13,636 bases of DNA. Source: Strigomonas culicis. Taxonomy: Eukaryota; Euglenozoa; Kinetoplastea; Trypanosomatida; Trypanosomatidae. Every line of letters starts with the position of its first letter. Within the stretch, counting starts at the first letter, position 1. The translations under genes were made by a program, and so were the position numbers. The notes beneath the pieces were generated by a model. The model saw only the letters and a program-made list of their open reading frames with translations. It was not told the origin of the DNA and ran no database searches. This document shows, piece by piece, positions 7,201-13,636 of this stretch. Where the stretch lies: the NCBI GenBank assembly GCA_000482145.1, contig AUXH01000526.1, positions 1 to 13,636 on the forward strand, written 5' to 3'.

Positions 7201-8208
7201 ATGGAGATTAGCAATACGACGACGGACAGTGTGAACGGCCTCTTCACCACGGGCGGCCTCACCGCATCGCTGCACCTGGACCCGCTGTCGGCGCCGCCCG
7301 GGCTGCCGCAGCTCGCCCGCGCCGCCCGCGCCGGCGCCGACGGCGGGTCGCGCGGCAGCGACGCGGACGACGAGGCCGACGACAGCTACCTCCAGGAGCT
7401 GCTGCTGGAGGTGAAGAAGACGATGGACAGCGACGACGCGGACGGCGACGCCGTGCCGCGCGGTGAGACACTCTCGCTGCACGCGAGCCCCTACATCCCC
7501 CCCAGCGACCTCGACGGCGGCTTCCGCGTCGTGGCGGCCGCGCTGCCGGAGGAGCCGCCGGCGTACCGCGCGCCGCCGGGCTCGCCCGGGCTCTTCTTTG
7601 TCGAGAGCGGCGCGGCGGTCGGCAGCACGCCCGGTGCGAGCCGCCCCGCGTCGACGGTGCTGCGCGGCCAGCCGGCGCCGCCGCCCTACGCGAGCGCGAC
7701 GTCGTCGGCGGCGTACTTTGGCGCGCCGGCCTCGAGCCCGGTGAGCGCGGCCCACACGCCCTTCCTGAAGCCACCGCCGTCCTTCGTGGAGGCGACGACG
7801 GTCGGCAGCACGCCGCTGACGCGGCCGACGGCCGCGCCCGGCGGCGGCGGCACGTCGCCGCTCGGCGCGCACTACGTGCCGCCGCTGCCGGCCGCGCCGC
7901 CGGACACCATTCTGCTGCGCAACGCGCACGGCGTCTTTTTGCTGCGGCCGACGAACCGCCCGGCGCCGACGCCGCCGTACACGCCGGCCGGCGCCGGTGG
8001 CGCGCGCCGCAGCCCGCCGCGCTCGCCGCTGCCGCGCTACACACTGCCCCCCGCCGCCGCGGCCGGGGCCGCGTCGCACTTCGTCGGCTCGCCGACGGTC
8101 GCGCTGCCGCCGCCGCTGGAGAGCGGCGCGCCGCCGCAGTACGGCGCACGCGTGGGCAGCCCCGCTGTCACCGCGCAGGCGGCACTGCCGCCGCCGTACG
8201 GCGCGTAG
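7201..8208 (+). CDS. Proline-rich disordered protein with PPxY motifs, unrecognised
   Basis: A 335-residue protein matching no family I recognise. Codon use (G/C in third position) matches the neighbours and ends sharply at the stop. Residues 56-84 are acidic with an embedded amphipathic stretch (YLQELLLEVKKTM, 63-75). The rest is low-complexity Pro/Ala/Gly/Ser, with only one hydrophobic patch (TILLRNAHGVFLLRP, 236-250) that could form a hairpin. Four canonical PPxY motifs occur (119-122, 160-163, 311-314, 330-333), plus a near-miss TPPY (257-260). The last forty residues hold two related units, each starting VGSP and ending PPxYGA, the second forming the C-terminus. PPxY motifs are ligands for WW domains, found for example in Nedd4-type ubiquitin ligases and some trypanosome zinc-finger regulators, so a partner-binding or adaptor role is plausible but unproven. 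There is no signal peptide, membrane segment, RRM or CCCH finger. The start is the first ATG after a long ATG-free leader. Confidence 0.85.
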   Translation: MEISNTTTDSVNGLFTTGGLTASLHLDPLSAPPGLPQLARAARAGADGGSRGSDADDEADDSYLQELLLEVKKTMDSDDADGDAVPRGETLSLHASPYIPPSDLDGGFRVVAAALPEEPPAYRAPPGSPGLFFVESGAAVGSTPGASRPASTVLRGQPAPPPYASATSSAAYFGAPASSPVSAAHTPFLKPPPSFVEATTVGSTPLTRPTAAPGGGGTSPLGAHYVPPLPAAPPDTILLRNAHGVFLLRPTNRPAPTPPYTPAGAGGARRSPPRSPLPRYTLPPAAAAGAASHFVGSPTVALPPPLESGAPPQYGARVGSPAVTAQAALPPPYGA

Positions 8209-8459
8209 GAGGGCAGCAGATGAACCTCATGTACTATGTTCTGTTTTTTTCTCTTGATTTGCCGTTGTATGTAAAATAACAACAACAAAAAGAAAAAAAA
8301 AGAACACAGGACAACAGAGGAAAGCTAAAAAAAAAAGAAGGGATCCTGTATGATGATATAGTTCTATCATTCCATTCTTTTTTTTTATTATATAATAATA
8401 ACTCTTTTTCCCTTTTCCTTTTTTTTTGTGTGCTGTAGACCCATCTTTGCGTATATATA

Positions 8460-8460
8460 C

Positions 8461-8494
<34 letters not shown>
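8460..8494. repeat. CATA tetranucleotide plus (AT)11 microsatellite
   Basis: Three CATA units from 8460 run directly into 11 AT dinucleotides (8473-8494), followed by GTATGTGT. Simple sequence, likely length-polymorphic, in the gene 3 downstream region. Confidence 0.85.
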
Positions 8495-8771
8495 GTATGT
8501 GTCCTTCCATAACTGGACGGACTACCTACTTCTTATAAACACATATTATTTGTCATTTTTTTTTATAATAGAAGCGAATTGTGGGATAACAGATATCTCA
8601 TTCAGTCAAAAGAGAAAATGATAATCAATAGCACCATCAAAAGTAAATATGAATTGATAAGCACATTTTACGATTAAAAAGAGGGGAGAGAGAGGGAGTA
8701 AGAATATGTTTTTTTTTTTTGCGTTTTATATATACCTTTTATTTTACATTTGCTTTTCATCGCTCTTTCTA

Positions 8772-8795
8772 TCTCTCTCTCTCTCTCTCTCTCTC
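8772..8795 (+). repeat. (TC)12 microsatellite / pyrimidine tract
   Basis: Twelve TC dinucleotides inside a longer pyrimidine-rich stretch that continues with T8 near 8807. It resembles a splice-acceptor pyrimidine tract, but no GC-rich reading frame follows within 800 nt. It may direct polyadenylation or cryptic splicing, or be neutral. Confidence 0.8.
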
Positions 8796-9371
8796 GTCAT
8801 TGTCGTTTTTTTTTATTATTGCTCTTTTTTCTGTTTTTCTCTTCTATGAGAAGAAACACAAAAAAATAAACACTGATGAGGTTCAATGAGTGTCTGTGTA
8901 CTTTGACAAATCAACAAGGCTGAAGTAAAGTCTCAGCAGAAAGCAAGGCATATACACCCACATAATAAATGAATATATAAGTGAAAAGTATGAAATAGAA
9001 AACATGTACAGCTTTTTCTTTTTTTTTTCTCTTTTTTCCTTGGGATTCTTTTCTTTGTTTCTTTACTATACATTCGCGCACACACCATTTTTTTTTCTAT
9101 TTCTTTTAACCATCGTGTAATTTCTTTAATAATCTTTTTTATTTCTGACTGTTTTATTAATTGTGGACTGAGTGCCTTCTGTATTGATATATTTATATCT
9201 ATATTAATATGCATATGTAGGAGTGTATAATTGTGAACGACAGGGCTGAAAATGAGAAAACAAAATATGCAAGACCCCTTCACACACATGTATATGTATA
9301 CAGTTCTTCTTCCGTCTCGCTTTCTCTTTCCGGTGTTCTGACACCCATCTTTTATACTTCACAGCTATCAG

Positions 9372-9425
9372 TTTTTTTCTTGTTTGTTTTTTCGTTTTTT
9401 TCTCTTTTTGTTTTCTGTTTGCTAG
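9372..9425 (+). promoter_or_regulatory. Polypyrimidine tract and trans-splice acceptor, gene 4
   Basis: A T/C-rich tract (9372-9423, with a few G) ends at AG 9424-9425. The next ATG is the gene 4 start at 9613. A second candidate acceptor, TTCTAG at 9584-9589, would shorten the leader to about 23 nt. Confidence 0.6.
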
Positions 9426-9612
9426 CGCTTCTTGTTCACGCATCCGTTTTGTGCGGTCATATCAATCCAACCCACAAAGCGAGATCGTCTGTTTATTATT
9501 ATTGTTACTATCTCTTTGTTATTCATATTCGAGTGAGAGGCGCCAGTGCGCACAGACGCATTCGATACCTTTTCTTGTTGTGGTTCTAGTTTTCGTCACT
9601 TTCACGTAGTCG

Positions 9613-11343
9613 ATGTCCGCGGCCACCCCCGACGTCAGCTTTGCCGCGTCCAGCACCGCCTCCGTCGCAGAGGCGCCCGCCGCGGCGGTGGGCCACGGCG
9701 CGATCGCCACGGCCACGTCGACGTCCCGCAACACCTCACGGCTGCTGTCCGTCGCACCAGCCGTCCGCAGCCGCAACCACACGCCGCCCGCGAGCGGCAG
9801 CGCGGAGGAAACAAGCAGCCGCAGCGGCAGCGCCCGCAAGGAGAGCCGCGCGAGCTCGAGCCACCACCGCGTGCCGCCGTCGGCGCTCTCGCGCGCGGCG
9901 GCCGCGATGCCCTTCCCGGACGACATGGAGGTGACGGAGGGCAGCTACCTCAGCCACAGCGGCCGCAGCACGTCCGTGTGCACGCCGCACGCGAGTGCGC
10001 TCACCGCGGCGACGCCGCCGCCGACGCCGCCGCCGGCGCCGCTCGCGCTGTACGAGGCGGAGGCCGCGGCGCTCGACTGCCACGCGCTGGAGGCAGCGGT
10101 GCTACAGCTGCGGGCGGACGTGCGGCTGCAGCAGAGCGCGCTGCTCCGCGCTCAGGAGACGGAGGCGTCGCTGCAGCAGAGCGTCAAGGCGGCGGCCACC
10201 GCGACCAGCCGCACACAGGAGAACATTGTGCACGGCCTCCAGCAGCGCCTCGCGCGGTTGAAGCGAAAGGGCGCGCGGCTGATGGAGCGGCTGCAGCACG
10301 CGGAGCGCGCCAAGACGGAGCAGGAGGTGCGCCTGTCCGCGATGAAGACCAGCATCGAGACGCTCGGCCAGAACATCCACCGCGAGGAGGCGGAGGGCAC
10401 GCGACGGCTGCAGGAGGAGCTGGCGCGCTTTGCGCAGCAGCGCGCGCAGCTCGAGTGCGTGCTGGCCGCCCAGACGGCCTCCGTCGAGGAGCTGGCCCGG
10501 CTGGTGGAGGCGGTGCCGCCGGCGGCCGGCAGCCCGGTCGCCGCCGCGGAGGTGCACGTCGACCCGTACGACTCGACCGACATGCTGCGCTACCTGCAGC
10601 AGGAGATCGACACGATGGAGCAGCTGCGCGCCGAGGCGGCAACGCGTGCGGCGCGCTACACGAGTGAGCGCGAGGCGCTGGAGGCGCGCGTGCGGCGCGA
10701 GGCCCAGCAGCGCCAGGCGCAGCTCGCGGACAACGCACTGCTCGAGCGCCGGCTGCACGACACGGTGGTGGCCGCGACGGAGGCCGCGGTGCTGCAGGCC
10801 ACCCTCGAGGACGTGGCGAGTGAGCGGCTCTTCAACCTCGGCCGCGCCGCCGGCGGCAGCAGCGCCGCTGTGTCGGCAAGCAGCAGCCGCGTCGCGACGC
10901 CGCGCTTTCGCGGCGAGAGCGCCATTGGCGGCGGCCGCGGGGTGGCGGCGCTGCACATGTCGCTCGGCGTCGGCGCGAGCCGCAGCCGCAGCGCCACCGC
11001 CGCCAACACGTGCAGCAGCACACCGCTGCCGGAGGAGGGGGTGGCGGCGGCCGGCGGCGGCGGGGGTGGCAGCCTCCACAACAACAACAACACGACCGTG
11101 TCGCTGGCGAACTGCGGCGCGAGCCTGAGCTACAGCACCTCCTCGCCGATCCCCGCCGGGCACCGCACGAGCCTCATCCACGTGCAGGACACGACCCGCA
11201 TGGCGGCGCCGCGGCCACTGAGCTCCGCCGAGTGCACGCCGAAGAAGATGCCGGCCGTGGATCCGTCGCTGGGGGGCGCGGTCGGCGAGCCGCCCATGCT
11301 GCCTGCCAGCACGCTGCCCACCACGCGTGACGAGCGGGCCTGA
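9613..11343 (+). CDS. Coiled-coil protein, function unknown
   Basis: A 576-residue protein not assignable to a family by eye. Residues 1-145 are Ser/Ala/Arg-rich and disordered, with several Ser/Thr-Pro or basic-Ser sites and a TPPPTPPPAP stretch (134-143). Residues about 147-300 and 323-405 are heptad-rich (LQQRLARLKRKGARLMERL, 209-227, is typical) and predict two coiled-coil blocks. A Pro/Ala-rich linker with HVDPYDSTDM (315-324) separates them. Residues 406-576 are again low-complexity, with Gly runs, an Asn run (490-493) and more Thr-Pro sites (TPR, TPK). There is no signal peptide, membrane segment or catalytic motif. The shape suits a cytoskeletal, basal-body or flagellar scaffold, which is a guess from architecture only. 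Codon bias and the sharp composition change at both ends make the gene itself secure. The start is the first ATG downstream of both candidate acceptors. Confidence 0.88.
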   Translation: MSAATPDVSFAASSTASVAEAPAAAVGHGAIATATSTSRNTSRLLSVAPAVRSRNHTPPASGSAEETSSRSGSARKESRASSSHHRVPPSALSRAAAAMPFPDDMEVTEGSYLSHSGRSTSVCTPHASALTAATPPPTPPPAPLALYEAEAAALDCHALEAAVLQLRADVRLQQSALLRAQETEASLQQSVKAAATATSRTQENIVHGLQQRLARLKRKGARLMERLQHAERAKTEQEVRLSAMKTSIETLGQNIHREEAEGTRRLQEELARFAQQRAQLECVLAAQTASVEELARLVEAVPPAAGSPVAAAEVHVDPYDSTDMLRYLQQEIDTMEQLRAEAATRAARYTSEREALEARVRREAQQRQAQLADNALLERRLHDTVVAATEAAVLQATLEDVASERLFNLGRAAGGSSAAVSASSSRVATPRFRGESAIGGGRGVAALHMSLGVGASRSRSATAANTCSSTPLPEEGVAAAGGGGGGSLHNNNNTTVSLANCGASLSYSTSSPIPAGHRTSLIHVQDTTRMAAPRPLSSAECTPKKMPAVDPSLGGAVGEPPMLPASTLPTTRDERA

Positions 11344-11673
11344 AAAAGGACACAGAAACAAAAACTAACGGAAAGGAGGATCTATCTATCTATATCTCTG
11401 TCTCTCTCTCTACTAAAAAAAAAAAACCAACGAGAATACCGACAATAAAAGCATTAATTCTTCTCCCTTTCTCTCTCTCCGTTTTCTTTTCTTTTGTGCG
11501 TGGTTCATGGAAGTTGAGGTGGTGGCCGTTGCGCTGTCACGCTGTCATGGTTTCGGCGTGGCCCGCACGAGTCACTGTCTTATGGTTCTAACGTGTTTGT
11601 ATTGGTATAATAGACGTATTTTTCTTTTCTAAACGAACATACACCTATACATGGTGGACATTGCTATCATTAC

Positions 11674-11690
11674 TATATATATATATATAT
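11674..11690. repeat. Short TA microsatellite
   Basis: Seventeen nucleotides of alternating TA in the spacer upstream of gene 5. Confidence 0.7.
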
Positions 11691-11975
11691 GCATATGAGT
11701 GTTATTGTTGCGTGGTGTCTGTACACTTCGTGTTGGTTTCGTCGTATGCTGAGACATTCTCTTTACTTTTTTTCTCTTTTGTTGTTATGGTAGTTGACGT
11801 TGTGATTGTATTGTTTAATAAAATAATTCTGTTTTCCTTTTGTCTTTCCTTACGATGCAATTTCATTTGCTATTGTTACCAACATGAAAAAAAAAAGAAT
11901 GAGAAAGAAATGATGTGTGACTGTCCTGTAGCTGAACGCTGCAATGACATTCGATTGATCGTCTGTGCATCTGCG

Positions 11976-12013
11976 TTTCACTCTCTCTTTCTCTCTCTTT
12001 TTTATGGTTACAG
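11976..12013 (+). promoter_or_regulatory. Polypyrimidine tract and trans-splice acceptor, gene 5
   Basis: A CT/T tract (11976-12003) is followed by ATGGTTACAG, with the first AG at 12012-12013. The ATG at 12004 lies before the AG and would be removed. The next ATG is the gene 5 start at 12082, giving a leader of about 69 nt that is itself pyrimidine-rich. Confidence 0.7.
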
Positions 12014-12081
12014 ATTCCTTTGTTTGATTCCTTGTCTCTTTTTCTTTGCTTCACCTTCCCTATTGTATTCATCCCCTCGAG

Positions 12082-12756
12082 ATGAAAAAGTTCATGCACA
12101 ACGTGCGTGCCACCTTCGGCGACGTTGAGAAGACGAAGGACGCGGCGGCGGACCAGCTGGGGGCGCAGCTGGCGGCCGCGCAGACGGCGTTGCGCGATCA
12201 CATGAGCGCGATCAGCGCGATGAAGCGGACCGCGGCGGACCTCGTGTCAGCGATGGAGTGCGCCGCGAAGGCCTTCATGGCGATGGCGCTGCTGAACCAG
12301 TCCCCCGCGCTCGAGGCGCTCGCGCGGGCGATCAGCCACACCGCCACCGACTGCCGCGCCACCGCCGCGGCGCAGTACGCCGCCGCGCTCGACCGCGACG
12401 CGCCCGGCGTGCGCCGCCTACAGGCAGCGGTGGAGGAGTCCCGCCGACTGGAGGAGGCGCGCGCGCGCAAGGCGCGGTCCTACGACGTGGCGCGTTACAC
12501 GGTGCGCACGAAGGAAGAGGCCTACCAGCGCAAGGGCAAGTCGATCGAGCAGAGCGCGACGTACCCCACGGAGGTGGCGGAGTGCCAGCGCGCGCTGCAG
12601 GAGCTGGAGGACGCGGACCGCGTCTTCAAGAAGACGGCCGCGGCCACGCTACAGGACATGGACGAGACGTACCTGGCCGCCATGAAGGAGTACGTGATGG
12701 CCACGCAGGCTCTCTTTGCGAACTTCCAGACAACACTGGCGGCCATTCAGTTGTAG
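12082..12756 (+). CDS. BAR-domain-like protein (amphiphysin/Rvs161-like small BAR)
   Basis: A 224-residue, almost wholly helical protein, the usual length for a lone BAR domain. BAR dimers are curved three-helix modules that bind and bend membranes, acting in endocytosis and tubulation. A basic amphipathic N-terminal segment (MKKFMHNVRATFG, 1-13) could be an H0 helix. It is followed by VEKTKD (15-20), matching the VEKT/KTxD signature that opens helix 1 of BIN/Rvs161 proteins. Helix 1 runs to about 70. Helix 2 (about 108-160) is strongly basic (RRLEEARARKARSYD, 121-135) with the typical YDVARY segment. Helix 3 (about 163-222) contains AECQRALQELEDADRVF. There is no SH3 domain, signal peptide or membrane segment. 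The frame is open upstream to 12046 only through a non-ATG codon; 12082 is the first ATG after the acceptor. The gene is secure; the BAR assignment rests on pattern and helix spacing. A generic coiled-coil protein is the main alternative. Confidence 0.85.
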   Translation: MKKFMHNVRATFGDVEKTKDAAADQLGAQLAAAQTALRDHMSAISAMKRTAADLVSAMECAAKAFMAMALLNQSPALEALARAISHTATDCRATAAAQYAAALDRDAPGVRRLQAAVEESRRLEEARARKARSYDVARYTVRTKEEAYQRKGKSIEQSATYPTEVAECQRALQELEDADRVFKKTAAATLQDMDETYLAAMKEYVMATQALFANFQTTLAAIQL

Positions 12757-13154
12757 GCGGGATGGTGGGAGGAGCGTGGAGCGCCACCGCAAAGAAAACA
12801 ACAACAACAACAGCAAAGAAAAAAGAAAGAAGCTTCGCGAGAGGAAGAGAGAGGTTCACATCGTTTACTGCTGCTTCCTCTCTTTTTTTTCCCCCTCTTT
12901 TTTTTTAGTTGCTTGTTTTTTTTTTGAATATGCATTGTTCTGGTGTCCCTCATCGTGTTATTATTATTATTACTGTTATTATTTCTTTTATTCTTTTGTT
13001 TGCAGATCTTTTCACATAAACGCAGCCGTTTCGTTTTTGTGTTATACCCGATCCTTTCCTACAAAACAAAAACAAAAACAAAAAGAAAAAAAGAAGAGAA
13101 AGCTTTTATGACATTTTTTGGTGTTTTCTTTCATTCTGTCGCGCTACTGAGTGT

Positions 13155-13196
13155 TCTTCATCCCCTTTCTCCCTTCTCTCCCCTTCTACATGCTAG
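13155..13196 (+). promoter_or_regulatory. Polypyrimidine tract and trans-splice acceptor, gene 6
   Basis: A C/T-rich tract (13155-13187) ends in ACATGCTAG, with AG at 13195-13196. No ATG occurs between there and 13308, giving a leader of about 110 nt that includes the CA/TA repeat. The AG at 13219-13220 just after the CA repeat is an alternative. Confidence 0.6.
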
Positions 13197-13202
13197 CTGC
13201 AA

Positions 13203-13242
13203 CACACACACACACACAAGTATATATATATATATATATATA
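13203..13242. repeat. Compound (CA)8-AG-(TA)11 microsatellite
   Basis: Eight CA units (13203-13218), then AG, then 11 TA units (13221-13242). It lies between the proposed acceptor and start of gene 6, so it would be part of the 5' leader and its length would alter the leader. Confidence 0.85.
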
Positions 13243-13307
13243 GAAAATAAAACAATACCTATAAACCAAGTAAGAAGCTCACAGGAGAGCCTTCTTCACC
13301 ACCCTAG

Positions 13308-13636
13308 ATGAATCCAGTGACGGACGGCGGCGCCGCTGCTGCGGCCGAGGACCCCCACGTCACGAAGAAAGAGTTTTTCCTCCTCCTCAAGAACTACCCG
13401 TCCTCCCTCGAGGTGCAGCTGCTGATCGACCAGAGCATCGATCGCTGGGCGAAGCGGTCGTTGCCGGCGCTGCTGCGCGACGCCGCGGCCGCGGCGGCGG
13501 CGGCGGCAGCGCCCGCGAGCGGCGACGGCCTCCACGTCATCGCGACGCGGCGCGGCGCGCCGCCGGCAGACGGTGCCACCGACGCGCAGACACCGCCGCC
13601 GCGCGCGGCGGAGGGCTGGCCCCGCAGCCCCGGCAC
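13308..13636 (+). CDS. N-terminal part of an unrecognised protein (runs off window)
   Basis: The frame opens at ATG 13308 and stays open for 109 codons to the window edge, with the same G/C-ended codon use as the other genes. The start is the first ATG after the proposed acceptor. Residues 9-13 and 59-68 are alanine runs. Between them lies a helical, probably folded segment (KKEFFLLLKNYPSS, 20-33, then LEVQLLIDQSIDRWAKRSLPALL, 34-56). From residue 69 the chain is Pro/Ala/Gly-rich and looks disordered. No family is recognised from this fragment and no signal peptide is apparent. The 3' end, and therefore the size and main domain, lie beyond the window. Confidence 0.8.
   Translation, partial: MNPVTDGGAAAAAEDPHVTKKEFFLLLKNYPSSLEVQLLIDQSIDRWAKRSLPALLRDAAAAAAAAAAPASGDGLHVIATRRGAPPADGATDAQTPPPRAAEGWPRSPG

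Larger units (their letters stand above)
8209..9612. other. Long spacer between genes 3 and 4
   Basis: About 1.4 kb of AT-rich sequence with no frame showing gene-like codon bias. It contains an AAC-rich stretch soon after the gene 3 stop (8278-8290), T and A tracts, the CATA/AT repeat at 8460-8494, a TC repeat at 8772-8795, and the pyrimidine tract and acceptor for gene 4 (9372-9425). Most of it is probably the gene 3 3' UTR plus intergenic sequence. The last 187 nt are the gene 4 leader and have no ATG. Confidence 0.7.
11344..12081. other. Spacer between genes 4 and 5
   Basis: The region opens A-rich, with CTAT/CT repeats (11381-11414) and an A-tract. A more GC-balanced G/T-rich island follows (about 11494-11600), then AT-rich sequence with a TA repeat (11674-11690). 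The pyrimidine tract and acceptor for gene 5 are at 11976-12013. A 155-codon frame (11661-12128) overlapping the gene 5 start is Phe/Leu/Val-rich, lacks codon bias and is not called. Confidence 0.7.
12757..13307. other. Spacer between genes 5 and 6
   Basis: After a short GC-balanced remnant come an ACA repeat (12797-12812), A/G-rich and then T-rich tracts, TTA repeats near 12957-12985, an A-rich stretch (13060-13100) and the pyrimidine tract for gene 6. A CA/TA microsatellite lies in the gene 6 leader. No gene-like frame is seen. Confidence 0.7.

Noticed and set aside
7471..7503. HASPY in gene 3 compared with the HNPY-type MKT1-binding motif of trypanosomes
   Set aside because: The spacing and the Asn do not match, so the resemblance is too weak to support a claim.
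8873..8923. C/D-box snoRNA-like pair (CTGATGA at 8873-8879, CTGA at 8920-8923)
   Set aside because: The flanking bases do not form a terminal stem and the C box lacks its usual purine. The hammerhead-like reading of CTGATGAG also fails for want of the rest of the core.
9546..10667. 373-codon + frame overlapping gene 4
   Set aside because: Arg/Gly/Ala-rich shadow of gene 4 in another frame, lacking an ATG that follows the acceptor before the gene 4 start.
11661..12128. 155-codon hydrophobic + frame running into gene 5
   Set aside because: It lies in AT-rich spacer, has no GC-ended codon bias, spans the gene 5 pyrimidine tract and overlaps the BAR-like gene in a different frame.

Overview
The window looks like nuclear DNA of a kinetoplastid, most likely a trypanosomatid (Leishmania/Crithidia/Leptomonas-type or a relative; the genus cannot be fixed by eye). 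The grounds are: all genes lie on the + strand in one head-to-tail array; no gene shows an intron; strongly G/C-ended codons and alanine-rich proteins sit between AT-rich spacers of 0.5-1.4 kb packed with T, A, CT, CA and TA tracts; and each start codon has a pyrimidine tract and an AG upstream, as expected for spliced-leader trans-splicing. In all six leaders the first ATG after the proposed acceptor is the start of the GC-rich reading frame, which supports the chosen starts.

Layout: 1-1186 spacer; 1187-3385 gene 1, a 732-residue protein with an N-terminal C2-like (NT-C2-type) domain, a coiled-coil middle and a disordered FG/aromatic-motif tail; 3386-4334 spacer; 4335-6515 gene 2, a 726-residue, probably mitochondrial DEAD-box-fold protein in which nearly every catalytic motif is destroyed; 6516-7200 spacer, including a long A-rich leader without any AUG; 7201-8208 gene 3, a 335-residue proline-rich disordered protein with four PPxY motifs; 8209-9612 spacer, the longest, with microsatellites; 9613-11343 gene 4, a 576-residue coiled-coil protein; 11344-12081 spacer; 12082-12756 gene 5, a 224-residue BAR-domain-like protein; 12757-13307 spacer; 13308-end gene 6, the first 109 codons of an unrecognised protein that runs off the window.

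The genes are probably part of one polycistronic transcription unit. In trypanosomatids that does not imply shared function, so links between them are weak inference. Genes 1 (C2-like domain, coiled coil, one NPF motif), 3 (PPxY ligands) and 5 (BAR) could all belong to membrane traffic. The most unusual item is gene 2: a helicase fold that keeps the Q motif and overall architecture but has lost the Walker A lysine, the DEAD acidic residues, the SAT motif and the arginine fingers, so it is predicted to be a structural pseudo-helicase.
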